NCBI RefSeq assembly: GCF_037975245.1
Contig: NC_092580.1
Location: 3,138,501 to 3,202,500 of the forward strand
Source: Apostichopus japonicus
Lineage: Eukaryota > Echinodermata > Holothuroidea > Aspidochirotida > Stichopodidae
Length of the DNA stretch: 64,000 nucleotides
Direction of reading: 5' to 3'
Part shown: piece by piece, positions 36,400 to 50,100 of the stretch
Position numbering within the stretch: position 1 is the first letter of the stretch
Layout: each line of letters starts with the position of its first letter
The notes under the pieces: generated by a model
The model's input: only the letters and a program-made list of their open reading frames with translations
The model's database searches: none
What the model was told of the DNA's origin: nothing
Made by a program: the position numbers and the translations under genes

Positions 36400-39300
36400 A
36401 GTAATTTTTTTTTATTGTATTTGTAAACTTAGATACTCATGATTGCTGCAATGAAATGTTCAAAACTGTAACATGTAAATGAACATAGATTAATTGACAC
36501 TTGTTGTGAATATGAAAGTGCTCCATTGATGAAACATTTAGATGGTCAACCCGTGAAGATAGTTGGAGAATTTGAGTGTGGCAGTAGTAACTAAAGACTG
36601 CCACACTTGTGTGTCAGTTTTTCAACCAGGCTAATTGGTATGTTCCTGTCACAGAATGTTTTTGTTCGCTGACAAGAAAAAAATCTTGGATCCTCACATG
36701 CTGAAACAGAACTTTGCATAATTTTGAATTAGTTTTTTTAGCAATGCAGTGCCTAAATTGAGGACCTAGGGAAACAAATTTTCAACTTTTGAATTGTTTA
36801 TCTTAAAATGTGACCTTTTCACCTCACAGTTTGGGTGTTCTTTTGCCAAAACTGAAATGTATGTCAAAATTGTGACTGCTTGTCTGGGGATTGGCTTTTT
36901 TAGTTCACTTATATCATCTCAAACTTTTTTGCAATCAAACTTTTGCCTTGTCATCCCAAACAATGGACTTTTCTATCAAGTACTTTTGACTTTATAAGTT
37001 ATCATAATGACTTGACCTTTTTGTCTCTAAAATTTTCACCTTTTTGATCTCAGAAGTGAGTAAGGAGTTTGACATAGAGCATTCATGTTTTCCATAACAT
37101 AACAAAATACAGCATGAGCCTTCCCAATACCTCACTGGATTTGTTAATTAAAAATTGGTTCATATGTCATTTTTTTCAGATAAATCGCACCCCTACAGTT
37201 GTACAGCAGGAGATATTTTAAGAGCTAGTTTGGTTTAATTGAGACTAGTAAATCAGTGTACAGAGATCATTCAGGATATCAGATCCTGATGTATTACCTG
37301 TGTAAATTATGCAAATCAGATCCAGATCAAAGCTCCTAATAGAGTGACCAGGATAAACGGCAGATCAGTCCATCGCTTGAGATCAGTTTTTGAAGTGTAA
37401 ACAATGTTGAGTGGTGAGCATACAACAAATTATTAGCCAAAGATTCAAGAACATAGCTGTTTTATAAACATGATAGCTATAAATTCCTGTTTCTTGATAT
37501 TTTGAGGGATCTCAGTATGTCAAAAGATCCAATGTTAATACCCTACAGTTCACAGGGGGGGGGGGGGTGCAGTTTGCTCCTTTATCAGAGATCTGATCTT
37601 AAGCTGGGGATCAATCGTTAACATGGCCTTAAAGATCTGCTGCATTGGCCCCAAAGTTGGCACAGTAATAGAAAAAATATGTTTTTCTTTCAAGGACAGT
37701 GCTCTGACATGCTCAGTATCAACCATCATTGAACACCAGGTATTGCTTTTCAGTCTAAATATATATAAACACACATTGAAATTGTTTACACAAATACTTA
37801 GTGGAGCGCTAACCCTGGCAGTTCAATTTCATAGTGTTGGAAACTTTACGAGTTCATATCATGGTATATTTGGGAGTTGTGACCAATATAGCAGATAGTT
37901 GAGCTCCTTTAAAGACATTTTGATCTTCTGTGCTAGAGAATTTCATAGCTCAGGTTATTGAATTCTGCATTTGTCTACATTGTTATTAACCCAAACATAA
38001 CATTTGAGCTGACTGGTATTGCAGGTAAGTTAATGGCAGATTTGGGGTGAGAGAAAAGGGCCTTTAAATTATCACTCATTTAATAAGGCAAATATCTAAT
38101 ACACTTGTTATATTTTGTATCCCTACATGTACCATCACAGACGGACTCCACCGACGGTCACTAAAAGAAAGTATGCAATTGGTATTTGCCTTAAAGACCC
38201 ACTAAAAGCCTTAACGACCCACTTACACCAACAGGTCATGTAAGTAATTTATTTCAATAAAGTGGTCTGAATTTTATTGCAGATGGTAAAGCACTCAGCC
38301 GAAATTTGATTTCTATTGACCTCAAACCTTAAGCCTTGATCCTCTGCAAGGAATGGACAATGGTGGCACTTCCCTCCCATGGAAATTCAAACAGTAAAAC
38401 ATTAGTTGTGATATGACATTATGCTTGCACCAAAAACATGGCTATTTGGTAATTATCCTGGAACATACATGATTTGATATTGGAAAAGGCCACAGAAGCC
38501 ATCTAATTTCAAAGAAAATTTCTGCAGGAGGACCCGAGAACCCCCACCACCCCCCCCCCCCCACCCTCTCCACCAACGGTTTTGTGGTTTTGGCCCTCGC
38601 TGTGATAGGAACATTATTGTAAATTTTGAAACCATACTTCAAAACAGTTGTTCTGAGATATCTTAGTTCAATATTAGTTGCAAAGAAATTATCATGTGTA
38701 GGAGGAGAAATAGTTTCTCTAATGTGCAGAGCCAGTCAAAATTTAAATTATAGGTATTGTAATCTTTCCAAGGCAAGAGAATCTTTTTTCTCACTTAAAA
38801 TGTTGGGACAATGCATTACTCGGCACTGGACATTGCCATGGAAAACATTTCTTCCCCCCTCCCAACTTCACAGTAGGCAGGAACCTTCTTGGTAATGTGT
38901 TCCCCCCCCCCCCCTCCGAGTCCCTGCAATTCTTCCTCTAAGATGCCTGTGACTTTAGCAGAAATAGTGGTTAATTATGCATCAATTATGAGCCCACCAT
39001 GCTACTAGCCTAGGCCTAGCCCTGTTCTGTCAAAGGTTAGTTGACGACTTGACCTAGCCTATAGTTATGCCTAGGCCCTAGGCTAGTCATGATTAACTTA
39101 ATTACATTGCACCCCGTCTTAGATACGTAGGCTCTCCATAATAATGTCTCGGGTAGGACGCCATACTGTAAATTAGGGCCACAGTTCTATTGGCTGTGCA
39201 CCAACAAAACTAGGCTAAAAGTCTAGACTAGCCCAAAGGCCCTAAGTAGCCTCACACAGTAATCATCAAGCTGATTATAGGCCTAGGCTTACAGGCAACA

Positions 39301-41600
39301 TAATTTTAAGGTGGGTTCTTGATTGTTTTGTGCTGCTTTAAGCTGCTATCAAATGCCATAATAGTTCCATTGAATCTCTTGAGCTGATCAGCATGTCTGA
39401 GTTTTGAAATAGCTCATCTGTGTGTTCACCAAAAGACTTTTAATCATCGTAGAAGGCTTCTAGGCTTAAATGTAATTGTTACACTGGATAGCCATAGGGC
39501 AAATTTCATGCCTAGTAGTTTGCAACCCTCAATATTCCGGCGTGCCACAAGAACATTTTATGCATATTTAGCCTATATAAAGACCACACAATTAGATAGA
39601 CCTAGGCCTTATATCATTTCTAATGTTGCCGTTTGATGACAGACCTGATTAAAAGTTTCGATGAAACTAAAGCTTGTATTTTATGTTGCTTTCGGCCAAC
39701 TTTGGACTGAGAAAAGAAAGCATATGTCTAGAGTACATACTTAGTGAGGCAAAACAAGTAGATCATTTTGAAGGGCCTCATTGCATATTTACATGGTCAA
39801 TCTTGATTTTGAAAGGAAAACAATGCAGGTCAATATGATATGACTGTGGGCTGCAATGAAGCTGCAACTCTTTTTCACTATGTTTCTGTTTGTATTCACT
39901 ACTGTGACGCCCGGGAGGAGCGTCACGTAAACGCCTCCGTACATAGGTGGCATCACTGCTGGAGTAGTTATTGTCCTGTTTGTGTGTATTGTTTTCTTTT
40001 TCTCTGGGGGTCTGTTTTATCTAATATCTTTTATATGTAAAGTGAATTGTTGTAGTTTCACATGCTAATTTATACCTTTTGTTTCCGTCTCCCTTTCAGC
40101 TGTCCAGCTCTCGTGACAATAGTCTGGTTCCTTCGTAGCTTATATGTGGAATGTTGAAGCCACGCGAAGATCTGAGGTTTCGATTCAGTATTTGTGTTAA
40201 GTTAGGGCACTTAGCAGTTTTGGTTTCCAAAAGTGTGTTCTGTTTTTGGTGTTTGCTGCTGCCTAGGAGGTCCGTTGGCCAGTTCGTTAAGTTAGATATA
40301 TGTTGTATTATAGTATAGGCAAGTCCGAGTCCTTTTTCTTATATTATTGTTGGCGTCGGTCCCCGTTTGTCTGAATCCCTTTAAAGTATCACATCTAAAC
40401 TTATTAAAAGGTTGGGAACACAGTGTTTGTGTCAGCCGATATTATTGCCACACCCTGCAGGGTTATTCTCATATTTGTGGCTTTGATTCGGGTTGAATTT
40501 TCCCTGAGGCAACGCCTATGTATTGAAGATTTAGGACTCGTTATTATACGTTTTGGCCACGGACTTCGCAGGTATGTCTTATTATTTATGTAAATTATAA
40601 GCTGGGATTTATGTGGATTTGTATTGTTATTAATTATATATTGGTCTTAATTTATCACCTTGCTACATTATTATTGGAGGTCACTGCGATGACCTCAAGT
40701 ATTATTTAATTTGGTTTTTATAGACACCTGCCCAAGTTGGGCATCGGTTTCGTATTAAATGTATTAGCACAAAATTCAATTTATTTGTCCGTGTTTTATT
40801 GGTTCAGGTTGTGTTAACTTGTAGTTGCTCCACATTCATCCTGACATAGGGTGGCCGACAGCGGCCCTATCGAACCCACAGCCCCTTGGGTAGTTACAAC
40901 TCTGTTGGGGGTGCTACACTTTCTTGCAGACAAGCATTTTTTCTGAGAAAAAGGACTATTTGAGAATGAGTTAGACATGATACTCTCTGTGCTGGCCAAC
41001 TCAAGGGAGGGACTTTAATGGTACAAGGTCACCGGCTGCTAAATTTAATGGGTGCAGACCTATTTCAGTGTGAATTCCTAACAAGATAGATCTAATTAAT
41101 ACTACTGATATGGATAAATATATAAAAATTTATGAGTGCTTGCTGGTTTATTCTGTTTTCTTTCATATATGATACAGCAAAGAAGGAATTAAAAAACTAC
41201 TGAAGATGTGATACTTGTGGTAAGAAGAGGATTGAGCAGAGATTGATGAAGATTCCCTTGTACCTCTCCTTGAAATGGAGCCAAACACAGCAATCATGGT
41301 GTTAAAGAGACTCTGAGGTGAAAAGTGGGGTAAGTGGCAAATAAGGGAGCTCCAGACAATGAAACATACTCTGCTGACATGAATAACCAGATGTATTCCC
41401 AATGTATGTAAGTTAGTTTGTAATGTATGTAAGTTAGTGTGTATTGTAGGGTGTTACTAAAACTAATGACAGTTGTGTTACACATAACAAATGACAATAT
41501 GTTGTACACACTAAAAAATTACGTTGACTAAAACGAATGACAGTGAAAGCCAGCACAGACATTTGCTTCAACCAGATAGCACAGTTCAGACTTCGTGGGT
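36400..41600. other. No gene recognised
   Basis: I found no convincing exon. The stretch has G-runs near 37556 and C-runs near 38550-38572 and 38905-38918. It has many 'ctaggcct' words at 39000-39300. Sequence at about 39903-40930 begins tgtgacgcccggg and resembles a solo LTR, but no matching flanks were found. Confidence 0.45.
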
Positions 41601-42016
41601 ATATTAAAGCCACGCAAACCGAGTGGACGCGAAGTGCGTGGCTTACAGATAAAGTACGGACAAGATACAAACGCACCTTAAAGTTATAGTAAGCAAAATT
41701 ATAAGTCTGATTTAAAAAGTAAATTTAACGTCATTTTTCCGATATTAATTGTTAGAAACTAACAATACTATAATCTTGAAATGGCTTCAGTTATATATCT
41801 TTCAATATAAATCTACAGAGGTAAATGTCAAAAGCACATCACTCAAGCGCATCCTCACACAAAAACTTTGCCTGTGGTTTCTACCCCTAAATTACACCAA
41901 AACCCTGCAACCACGTAACATGCGATTTTCCTCAACTTAATCATTTTTTTGCGCAGAAAACCAATAACCGAAATTACTCCACTCCGTTAATCATTCTATC
42001 TCTTCTCACCACAGTC

Positions 42017-42940
42017 CTTCCAGGAGTCCTATATGTACAAGGCATCAACAAACCTGCTTTGTTGGCAAACTAAACCTCAGATCTATATTTAACATGCAAA
42101 CTAGAGGTGCCCCCATTTCCTAATAACCAAAAAGCTTCCAGGATCCCTATATGTACAAGGCATCGACAAAAATGTTTTGTTGGCAAACTAAACCTCAGAT
42201 CTATATTTAACATGCAAAACTAGAGGTGCCCCCATTTCCTAATAAACAAATAGCTTCCAGGAGCTCTATATGTAGAAGGCATCAACAAACATGTTTTGTT
42301 GACAAACTAAACCTCAGATCTATATTTAACATGCAAAACTAGAGGTGCCCCCATTTCCTAATAACCAAATAGCTTCCAGGAGTCATATATGTACAAGGCA
42401 TCGACAAACATGTTTTGTTGACAAATTAATCCTCAGATCTATATTTAACATGCAAAACTAGAGGTGCCCCCATTTCCTAAAAACCAAATAGCTTCCAGGA
42501 GTCATATTTGTACAAGGCATCAACAAACATGTTTTGTTGACAAACTCAACCTCAGATCTATATTTAACATGCAAAACTAGAGGTGCCCCCATTTCCTAAT
42601 AAACAAATAGCTTCCAGGAGCTCTATATGTAGAAGGCATCAACAAACATGTTTTGTTGACAAACTAAACCTCAGATCTATATTTAACATGCAAAACTAGA
42701 GGTGCCCCCATTTCCTAATAACCAAATAGCTTCCAGGAGTCATATATGTACAAGGCATCGACAAACATGTTTTGTTGACAAATTAATCCCCAGATCTATA
42801 TTTAACATGCAAAACTAGAGGTGCCCCCATTTCCTAAAAACCAAATAGCTTCCAGGAGTCATATTTGTACAAGGCATCAACAAACATGTTTTGTTGACAA
42901 ACTCAACCTCAGATCTATATTTAACATGCAAACTTGAGGT
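42017..42940. repeat. 119-bp satellite, 8 copies with trimer higher-order structure
   Basis: Units starting 'cttccagga' occur at 42017, 42135, 42254, 42373, 42492, 42611, 42730 and 42849, a period of 118-119 bp. Units 3, 4 and 5 share private variants with units 6, 7 and 8 respectively: 'ctctatatgtagaagg', then 'tcatatatgtacaaggcatcg', then 'tcatatttgtac'. The array therefore grew by duplication of a three-unit, about 357-bp block. No coding potential is visible. Confidence 0.95.
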
Positions 42941-42959
42941 ACCCGCAGTTCCCTTCAAA

Positions 42960-44400
42960 AATGTGATAACATAAACCTAACAATCAATTTACACCTATAT
43001 CCTGCCCATGGCTTCTCCTAAACATTAATAGGCTATGGCTACCATCAAAATAACCTAGCACGCTGGTTTTTATTTTTAACAAAATGTTCCAGTTTTAGAA
43101 GTGAAACTTTTTAAACCGTGAAATCTCAAAATTAACAGTGTTTAGATACAACTTGCTTCATATGATTGGAAAGGGCCTTTATCCCTAGTGATCTGAAAGA
43201 CAATTTCTTTGCAAAATTTCCTTTGCACAATACCTGCCAACCAATGGTAGTGTAAACTTTAGATGCTATGTATTAACATCTTTACACAAATTATTGTAAC
43301 TTAGTGAGCATTAAAGATTTCATTGTATTTCAAAATATAGTCTGCTGGGCAATAAGCTTTAAGTAGCATTTAACACATGCATTACTGCTACAATTCCAAG
43401 TCCCCAAACTTTAAATTGACAACATTTGCTGTAATTATTGGAGGTGAGACAGGACAAGTCAAGCTAGTAAGTAACATTGTTGTGGGATAAAAAAGGGGTA
43501 CCAAATATTGAAAGCCAACACAAAATGCTCCTTTATAGAGTTTGAAACAAATTATGCCCCTATCTTGCATTTTTCATTTTTTCAGTAGAAGTCAGTCATA
43601 TTTACGACTTGTTTAGGCATTTTGGTAATGTAGTGGCTGGCCGGTCCAAAATAAAATCTGATTCACACTTTAATACAACACCATTGTGTAACAGCAAACT
43701 TTTGTTAAACATTTACAATGTTGAATTTCTTTTAGAAACTTAAATGAAACTCTCCGTACAATCTAAAAAAGAAAAGTTGATTTAACTTGAAGCATATTAT
43801 CAGACCTTAACTGTTTTGGTTTATATTGCATATTTATTGATGAGGTCACAGCCTCACAGGGTCAAATCTGAAAATATACAAATGGTAGAACTCTGCAACT
43901 GTTAGTCAGATTTTAATCAAACTTGGAAGGATGTTGATGGGTGATAACAGGTACATGGTGGTTATATATAACTTGGTTATATGCATAGTACTAAGGGCAC
44001 AGAACTTAAGTAAATTCAAAGTGGTTATTAGCCTTTAACACACGGCTAAGTACAGTTGGGTATTTAGATTCTGCTGCTTTGCTGCTCTAGTTGTTTAATC
44101 TTATTTTTTACTTTTTTTTAGTTTGTTGTAAACTAACTTGTTTTGTCAAGTTTTGCCTTGGAGATTTCAATAGTTTTAGTTTAAGTGACATTTGTTATAT
44201 TATTTCAGTACTTCTCACTGGAGAGATGAGCTAGCTACTTGATACTACATGGAGCCAGTATTGGGTGATGTACATTGGCTTATTTCAGGTTAGGATGTTT
44301 AAAACATCATTTTGGTTCTGCTTTTAACTGCTTTCAATGTTATTGCATGTGTATTGTTTTTATGATATTAAAAGTTTTGTGATGTTATCTCTCTCTTTTT
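42960..44400. other. No gene recognised upstream of the NPL gene
   Basis: This is AT-rich sequence without recognised exons. The acceptor at 44407 implies a further 5' exon, probably untranslated, within or before this stretch. Confidence 0.4.
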
Positions 44401-44407
44401 TATGTAG

Positions 44408-46977
44408 TTTCATAAAAGGATCACCCTACACCAGGACTGCCTCCATCATGCACAATCAAAGTGTGATAAGCAAAGACTTTGAAGTGAGGTTCATCAATGA
44501 TACCATTGGTAGGATGTAAAAAATATGTAAATGCCTGCTTAGGATATTTCTGTATGATAGTGCATCAGTTGTTGCAAATTCAAGTGGGGCCTCAATCCAA
44601 AACTTTGCAGACTCTAAAACTAAATATTTCAAGTTGAAGGTTGGTTAGATTGCTGAAAGTTCTACTGAAAGTTGACATTGTAGCACAGTATGTTAAAGGC
44701 AGTGTGTATTGGCCCTAAATTTTGCTAGATTGTTCTCAAAAAGTACTGACCTAGAGGTCTTTACTTTCCAAACTGTTCTCATATATTCTACATGAACACA
44801 TAAGATGATTGAATGTCCCATTGAGCTAATTTTATCAAGTTTAAAAATGGAAAGTACTTCCATTTATTGTTGCTCAGTGGAGTACTATTATCAAGACAAT
44901 CCAATTTTCCGTCCTGCCACCTGTGGGGAGGGGTGGGGGTGAGGGTAGTTGGATCATGCACAGTGTCTTTCTCATATTTTGTAATATGTATAGTACCAGG
45001 GTAATGCAGAGTACTGTTTAAACAGCTTTATGGAACTTAATGACACATTCCTTTTCTTTGGGGGTCGGGGGAGTTGGTCTTGATAACAAACAGTAGTCTT
45101 TTAGCTTTGTCCTCCCTGGGTGACTACTCATTCCATTGTACTGCCCTCCTTATTCTACCATCCATAGTTTTCAGAGCTTTAACTTGGGAGTAGACTTTCT
45201 ATCTCCAAATTCACTGACTTTGATAGATCATCAGAACTTCTAAAAGGGAATAATAAATGTTTACAGTGTAATGTTGCTTGCAACAAGTTTATGAATAAGA
45301 ACACTAAGGTACTTGAAACAGCATTATTACAAATATTAACAGTTTGCAATAAGTTGAATACATACTGTCTTTAACAGAGTTCTTATTGATGTATCTGTTT
45401 CTCTTTATCTTTAGGTTTCACACTCCAGTCTGGAGTACCTTACACTAAAACAGTAGAGTCTGGGGTACATCTCACAATGGCAGCCTTGGATGAAAACTGT
45501 AATAATGGTAATGAGTTGAAGATTAAAGGCAAATGCATTTGTAGATTTGTGTCTATGTGGCATCATTGCTTCAACCTCCTTCATACTTCTCTGTTTTGTA
45601 ACACATTAGGAGAATTTCATCCAAAGATTTGAAAGTTCTCTTGAAGTATTTATGCAGAGGTATGGCTGCAAAAAATAAACTTCAATAAAGATCTATCTTC
45701 TACATTTTAAAATCTACTATTAGATTGATCAGATTCTTTGGTGAGTTTATTTTTTAGAGTGGAAATTGCAATGCCTTTTGTCATCAGACTTTGTGCATCT
45801 TCAATGCATCCACAGGTGTGCAAAGTGCAGGCCAAATGCTTCCCTTGGACAAATTTTCTGTGACTACAAGAAGGTTTCAAAATCCTATTAGTGTGGCCTG
45901 CAGAACCTTATGGCAAGAAAAATATGTAACATGGATACTTGTGGAGTTTGAGTACTGACCAAAGGCCTACGTACCATGCACCAGTAGAACTTTCTGATGT
46001 TGTTATTTGACAATATAATGTAATTTTCCCTTTTAAGGGAGTAGGATTTTAAGTGTTGTGGTCCATGTATTGGGTTCCATATTTCCATGTTCCATTTAGT
46101 GTCCACCATACCTTATTTCTAGTTCACATTTGTCTTTATACTTCATTGCTTTCTTCATTATTGGCTGATGCTATTTAACTGCCAATCCATTGTGGGTTAT
46201 GTTCCTCTTTTGGATCTGATTGCCTATATCTTTCATTAAATATTTACTAGTTCTTTCTTAAACTGATCTATTTAAAGTTAATATAATTCCTGTAATAAAT
46301 GAAAAAGAAAGAGCAATTTATCTCTTGTTTCATTAGTACAGTAGGTTACTTTAAAGCTTTCTTCCTTTGTGCCTACCTCCCTTCCCATCTTTTTTGTAAA
46401 TAAATGTCTTATTGATCTTACTCCTTTGCTTCCATTCAGATGTAGCAGGGAAGACTAGGTGTCAGGTCTTGGTGAGAGTCCATTCTACAGACGATATTTT
46501 GCTCTGCACCTTGGTGGATGGACTAATATTCCAGCAGAACCTAAACCTGACTCTGATGCCAGGAGAAAAGGCTACATTTCATGCTAAAGGAGGAAGTGAG
46601 TTATGTATCTCCCTTATGCAGGGGGAGGGGGGGGTTGAGGGAGAGGTAATAATAAATAGATAGATTTACAGTGGTGCCCTACATAGTCCTAAAGCTGCAT
46701 CTAAACTCATTTGTAACTTGATGGACATTTGTTCGGAAACTATACACTCCTACTGTATAACCTTAGAAATTTAGATCTTATTACAAGAATTGATGTTTCA
46801 AGAATCTGTTGAATAGAAGGGATGCACTGTGTTTGGCCCTATTTAAAACATCAAAAATATACAGTGTCAACTTAATATCATTTCTGCAGATATCAGACAA
46901 ACAGTTTAGAGACCATCACTGTTAGCCTTATCTTTTAGTTTTATATGAAATTAAGAAGAAAGACTCACTGAACATGC

Positions 46978-47056
<79 letters not shown>

Positions 47057-47063
47057 TATATAA

Positions 47064-47130
<67 letters not shown>

Positions 47131-50100
47131 ATAATCTGGTAATGAAAGAGCTTCATATTGTATTCAGGTACTTCTTTCAGCTCATTTAGTCATGTTGGAC
47201 AGAAAACAAGTTTTCAGAAACTTTTAAGATTATCTTTGTTCAATTGTTCTCTTATTTCAGAAGTACATCTAACTGGCTACTCCAAGTCACATTTAGAGGA
47301 TAATTCCCAGCTATTCAGAGATGAGGAATGGGAGGACAAGATAAGCCAGAGAGATAGTGAAAATCAGAATCGTATTGGTGGTAAAAGTTATTTTATGTGT
47401 ATGATCTTGAGAGCTTTCTTACAAAACTATTTCCGACTTTATTTGTCAATTCCAGGAGTAAGCTTGAGCTAAACTAGGTTTGGACTTTGCAAACCCTGTC
47501 TTGCCTCATTTATCTACATGTATTTTATCAGGTTAAGTATAATAGGCATTTTGACATATTTGAGCAGGCACTTGCATCCACAGTGGGATTTTTTCTATTG
47601 TTTTTTATGATGGATTGGGTTTATGCAAGCCTCTGAATGCATGCTATTGACTGGTTATATGCCAGAGGATTCTTGCCAATTGTCTGTAGGAAATAAGGCA
47701 CATGCATTTTTCTACCAGTAAGCACATGTTGGGTATTTTATGATTAAGGGAAATGCCAGTGGGAATATGGTTTAGCAAGTAAATTAATGCACTAGCACTT
47801 TTTAGCAAGTAGCTGAAATTTGTGAAATTCGAAATCTGTACACTGAAACAGTTTGATGCAACATTTGTATTTGAGAACTTCACTAACATTGATATTATTT
47901 TGTCTGTCAACTGTTCCCATTAATTATCACAACTTATCATTGTTTGTAACATGTGTTTACGTTCTTGTTCCATTCAACTTATTTCTTACTGAAGTAAAAA
48001 ATTATTATTTATTTTAAACCAATTTGTCAATTTCTTTGTAGTGCCTGAAGAAGATTGCATAGATGAAATTTTAGAGGAAGTGCAGACTGTAACATCTCAA
48101 GAATTAGGTTTGCTATTATTGATTTTTTTCTGTCTTGATTTTTTACTTTTTGTTAATGCCTAATATGGAAAAGTGTCTGGGAAATAAATGTATTAGTGAC
48201 ATGCTTATCAAAGTTCTATGAGGCCAAATATTTTATTGACTGGCAATTTTGAGCAGGTAACCAAAACTTGTGAAATTCTAAATCTGTACACTGTTACAGT
48301 TTGATGGTATATTTGTATTTGAGAACTTCAGTAATATTGATATAATTTTGTCTGTTAACCATTTCATCAATTTCTTTGTAGTGCCTAAAGAAGATTGCAT
48401 CGATGAAATTTTAGAGGAAGTGCAGACTGTTACATCTCGAGAATTGGGTTTGCTATTATTAGTTTTGATTTGATTTTCATATTTCTCATTTTTATATCAT
48501 ATTTCTCTTATTTCTTTTTCTCATTTTGATTTGATTTTTTTCCAACTTATTTTCTTACTGAAATAAATGATTATTTATTTAAGAACCAATTCATCAATTT
48601 CTTTGCAGTGCCCGATAAAAATTGCATAGATGAAATTTTAGAGGAAGTGAAGACTGCATGTAACATATTGAGAATTAGGTTTGCTATTATTTCATATTTT
48701 TATTTCATTTGTAACATGTTGTTAATGCCTAATATGTAAAAGTATCTGGGAAATAAATTGATTGGTTACACACCCATCAATGTTCAAATGAGGTTGACTA
48801 AATTCAATTTTGAGTGGTGTTTAAAAAAATGTGCCTCATGTTCGATTTTCTCAAGTTTGATACAAACGTAAAATTAGTTCATTCGTATTTTCCTTGCAAA
48901 TTTCTCCTCACTGTATTGATTACTTGAACAAGTGTTTCATAGTTCTGTTGAAGAATGGAGAAATGTTGAGTGTAAAGTTGCTTGGAGATCCCCAGAGATA
49001 TTGTACTGTACATGCACTGCTCTCCATGGAAATGGATGTGGTGTGTTTCCATTACAGAGTTCAGTCCCGTCCAAGTCAAGCAAGAGATTCTTGATAACCA
49101 TAGTTTGGATTCACTTGATTTCTGTGCTCCTTCAGACAAGAAAACATCATTAGGTAAGACCTAAGAAAATATTAAGGAGAAAAGAGTTCATTTATTCATT
49201 GGTTTTCCATATCATTCTATCAAAAAGCAGCAATAAACGGAGACAAAAATATCAAGTTTATGAATATTTAATACCAAGCTCGTAGTAAAGAAGTTAATGG
49301 TTGTACTCTGAGCTTCATAATTCATTGAATTATTGAGTTGTATAAAATATTGAACTCTGTTGTTCAGGGATAGGTGTGTTTGTCATGGAATGAGGAGAGT
49401 TCAATAGCAAACTGAATTTGATGATCAGTACACCAGCTGATGTGGTTGTTGCATATTCAGAAGTTAGGATTCATCCAGCAGAGAGATCACAAGGTTATTG
49501 CTGATCTGATGATCATTGCTCTAGCTGTTTACCAGAAGATCATATCTCTTAAAAAAACAAATCTCAACAATAGGAGAAAGTTATGTTTATGTTTGCTTAT
49601 CAGTTTTAACCTTGAGGTGACAACCATCATTGTTATCCTCTATTTTGAGAAATCATTGTTATTTTTTTTTTTTTTTTTGCTGTTCATTAGTTTCTGTCAA
49701 GACTGAGGAGCCAGATGAAGGGAGCTGTAGCAGCCAACAAGAACAACCAGAGAGTTCATCTGCAGGTTGGTTGTAAGGAATAAGTTATAATGAATTGTTT
49801 GACATATGGGTCAATCCATGCCAAATCAACATAGGCCCCCACGTCGACCCTCTCAGAATTGCCTGAAATTGATATGGTGTCTTTGCCACATGTCTCAAAG
49901 GATGATATTGGGCAAAAAAACTTTTAAAACTTTTTGGTTGCTAGGTTACGTCCACACCTAGCAACAAACTCCAGGTTGCATCTTAAGAGCCTTAAATTTT
50001 CCCTCAAGTTTGGAGCCATCTTTTTCATAAATATAAAGTATTTTATGTCTGATATTGCAGAAATTGTGGAAGACATGTGACCAGTCTTCAAATTTAGCTC

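Noticed and set aside
39903-40930. Solo LTR starting tgtgacgcccggg
   Set aside because: The start looks LTR-like, but I found no matching end, no target duplication and no second copy.
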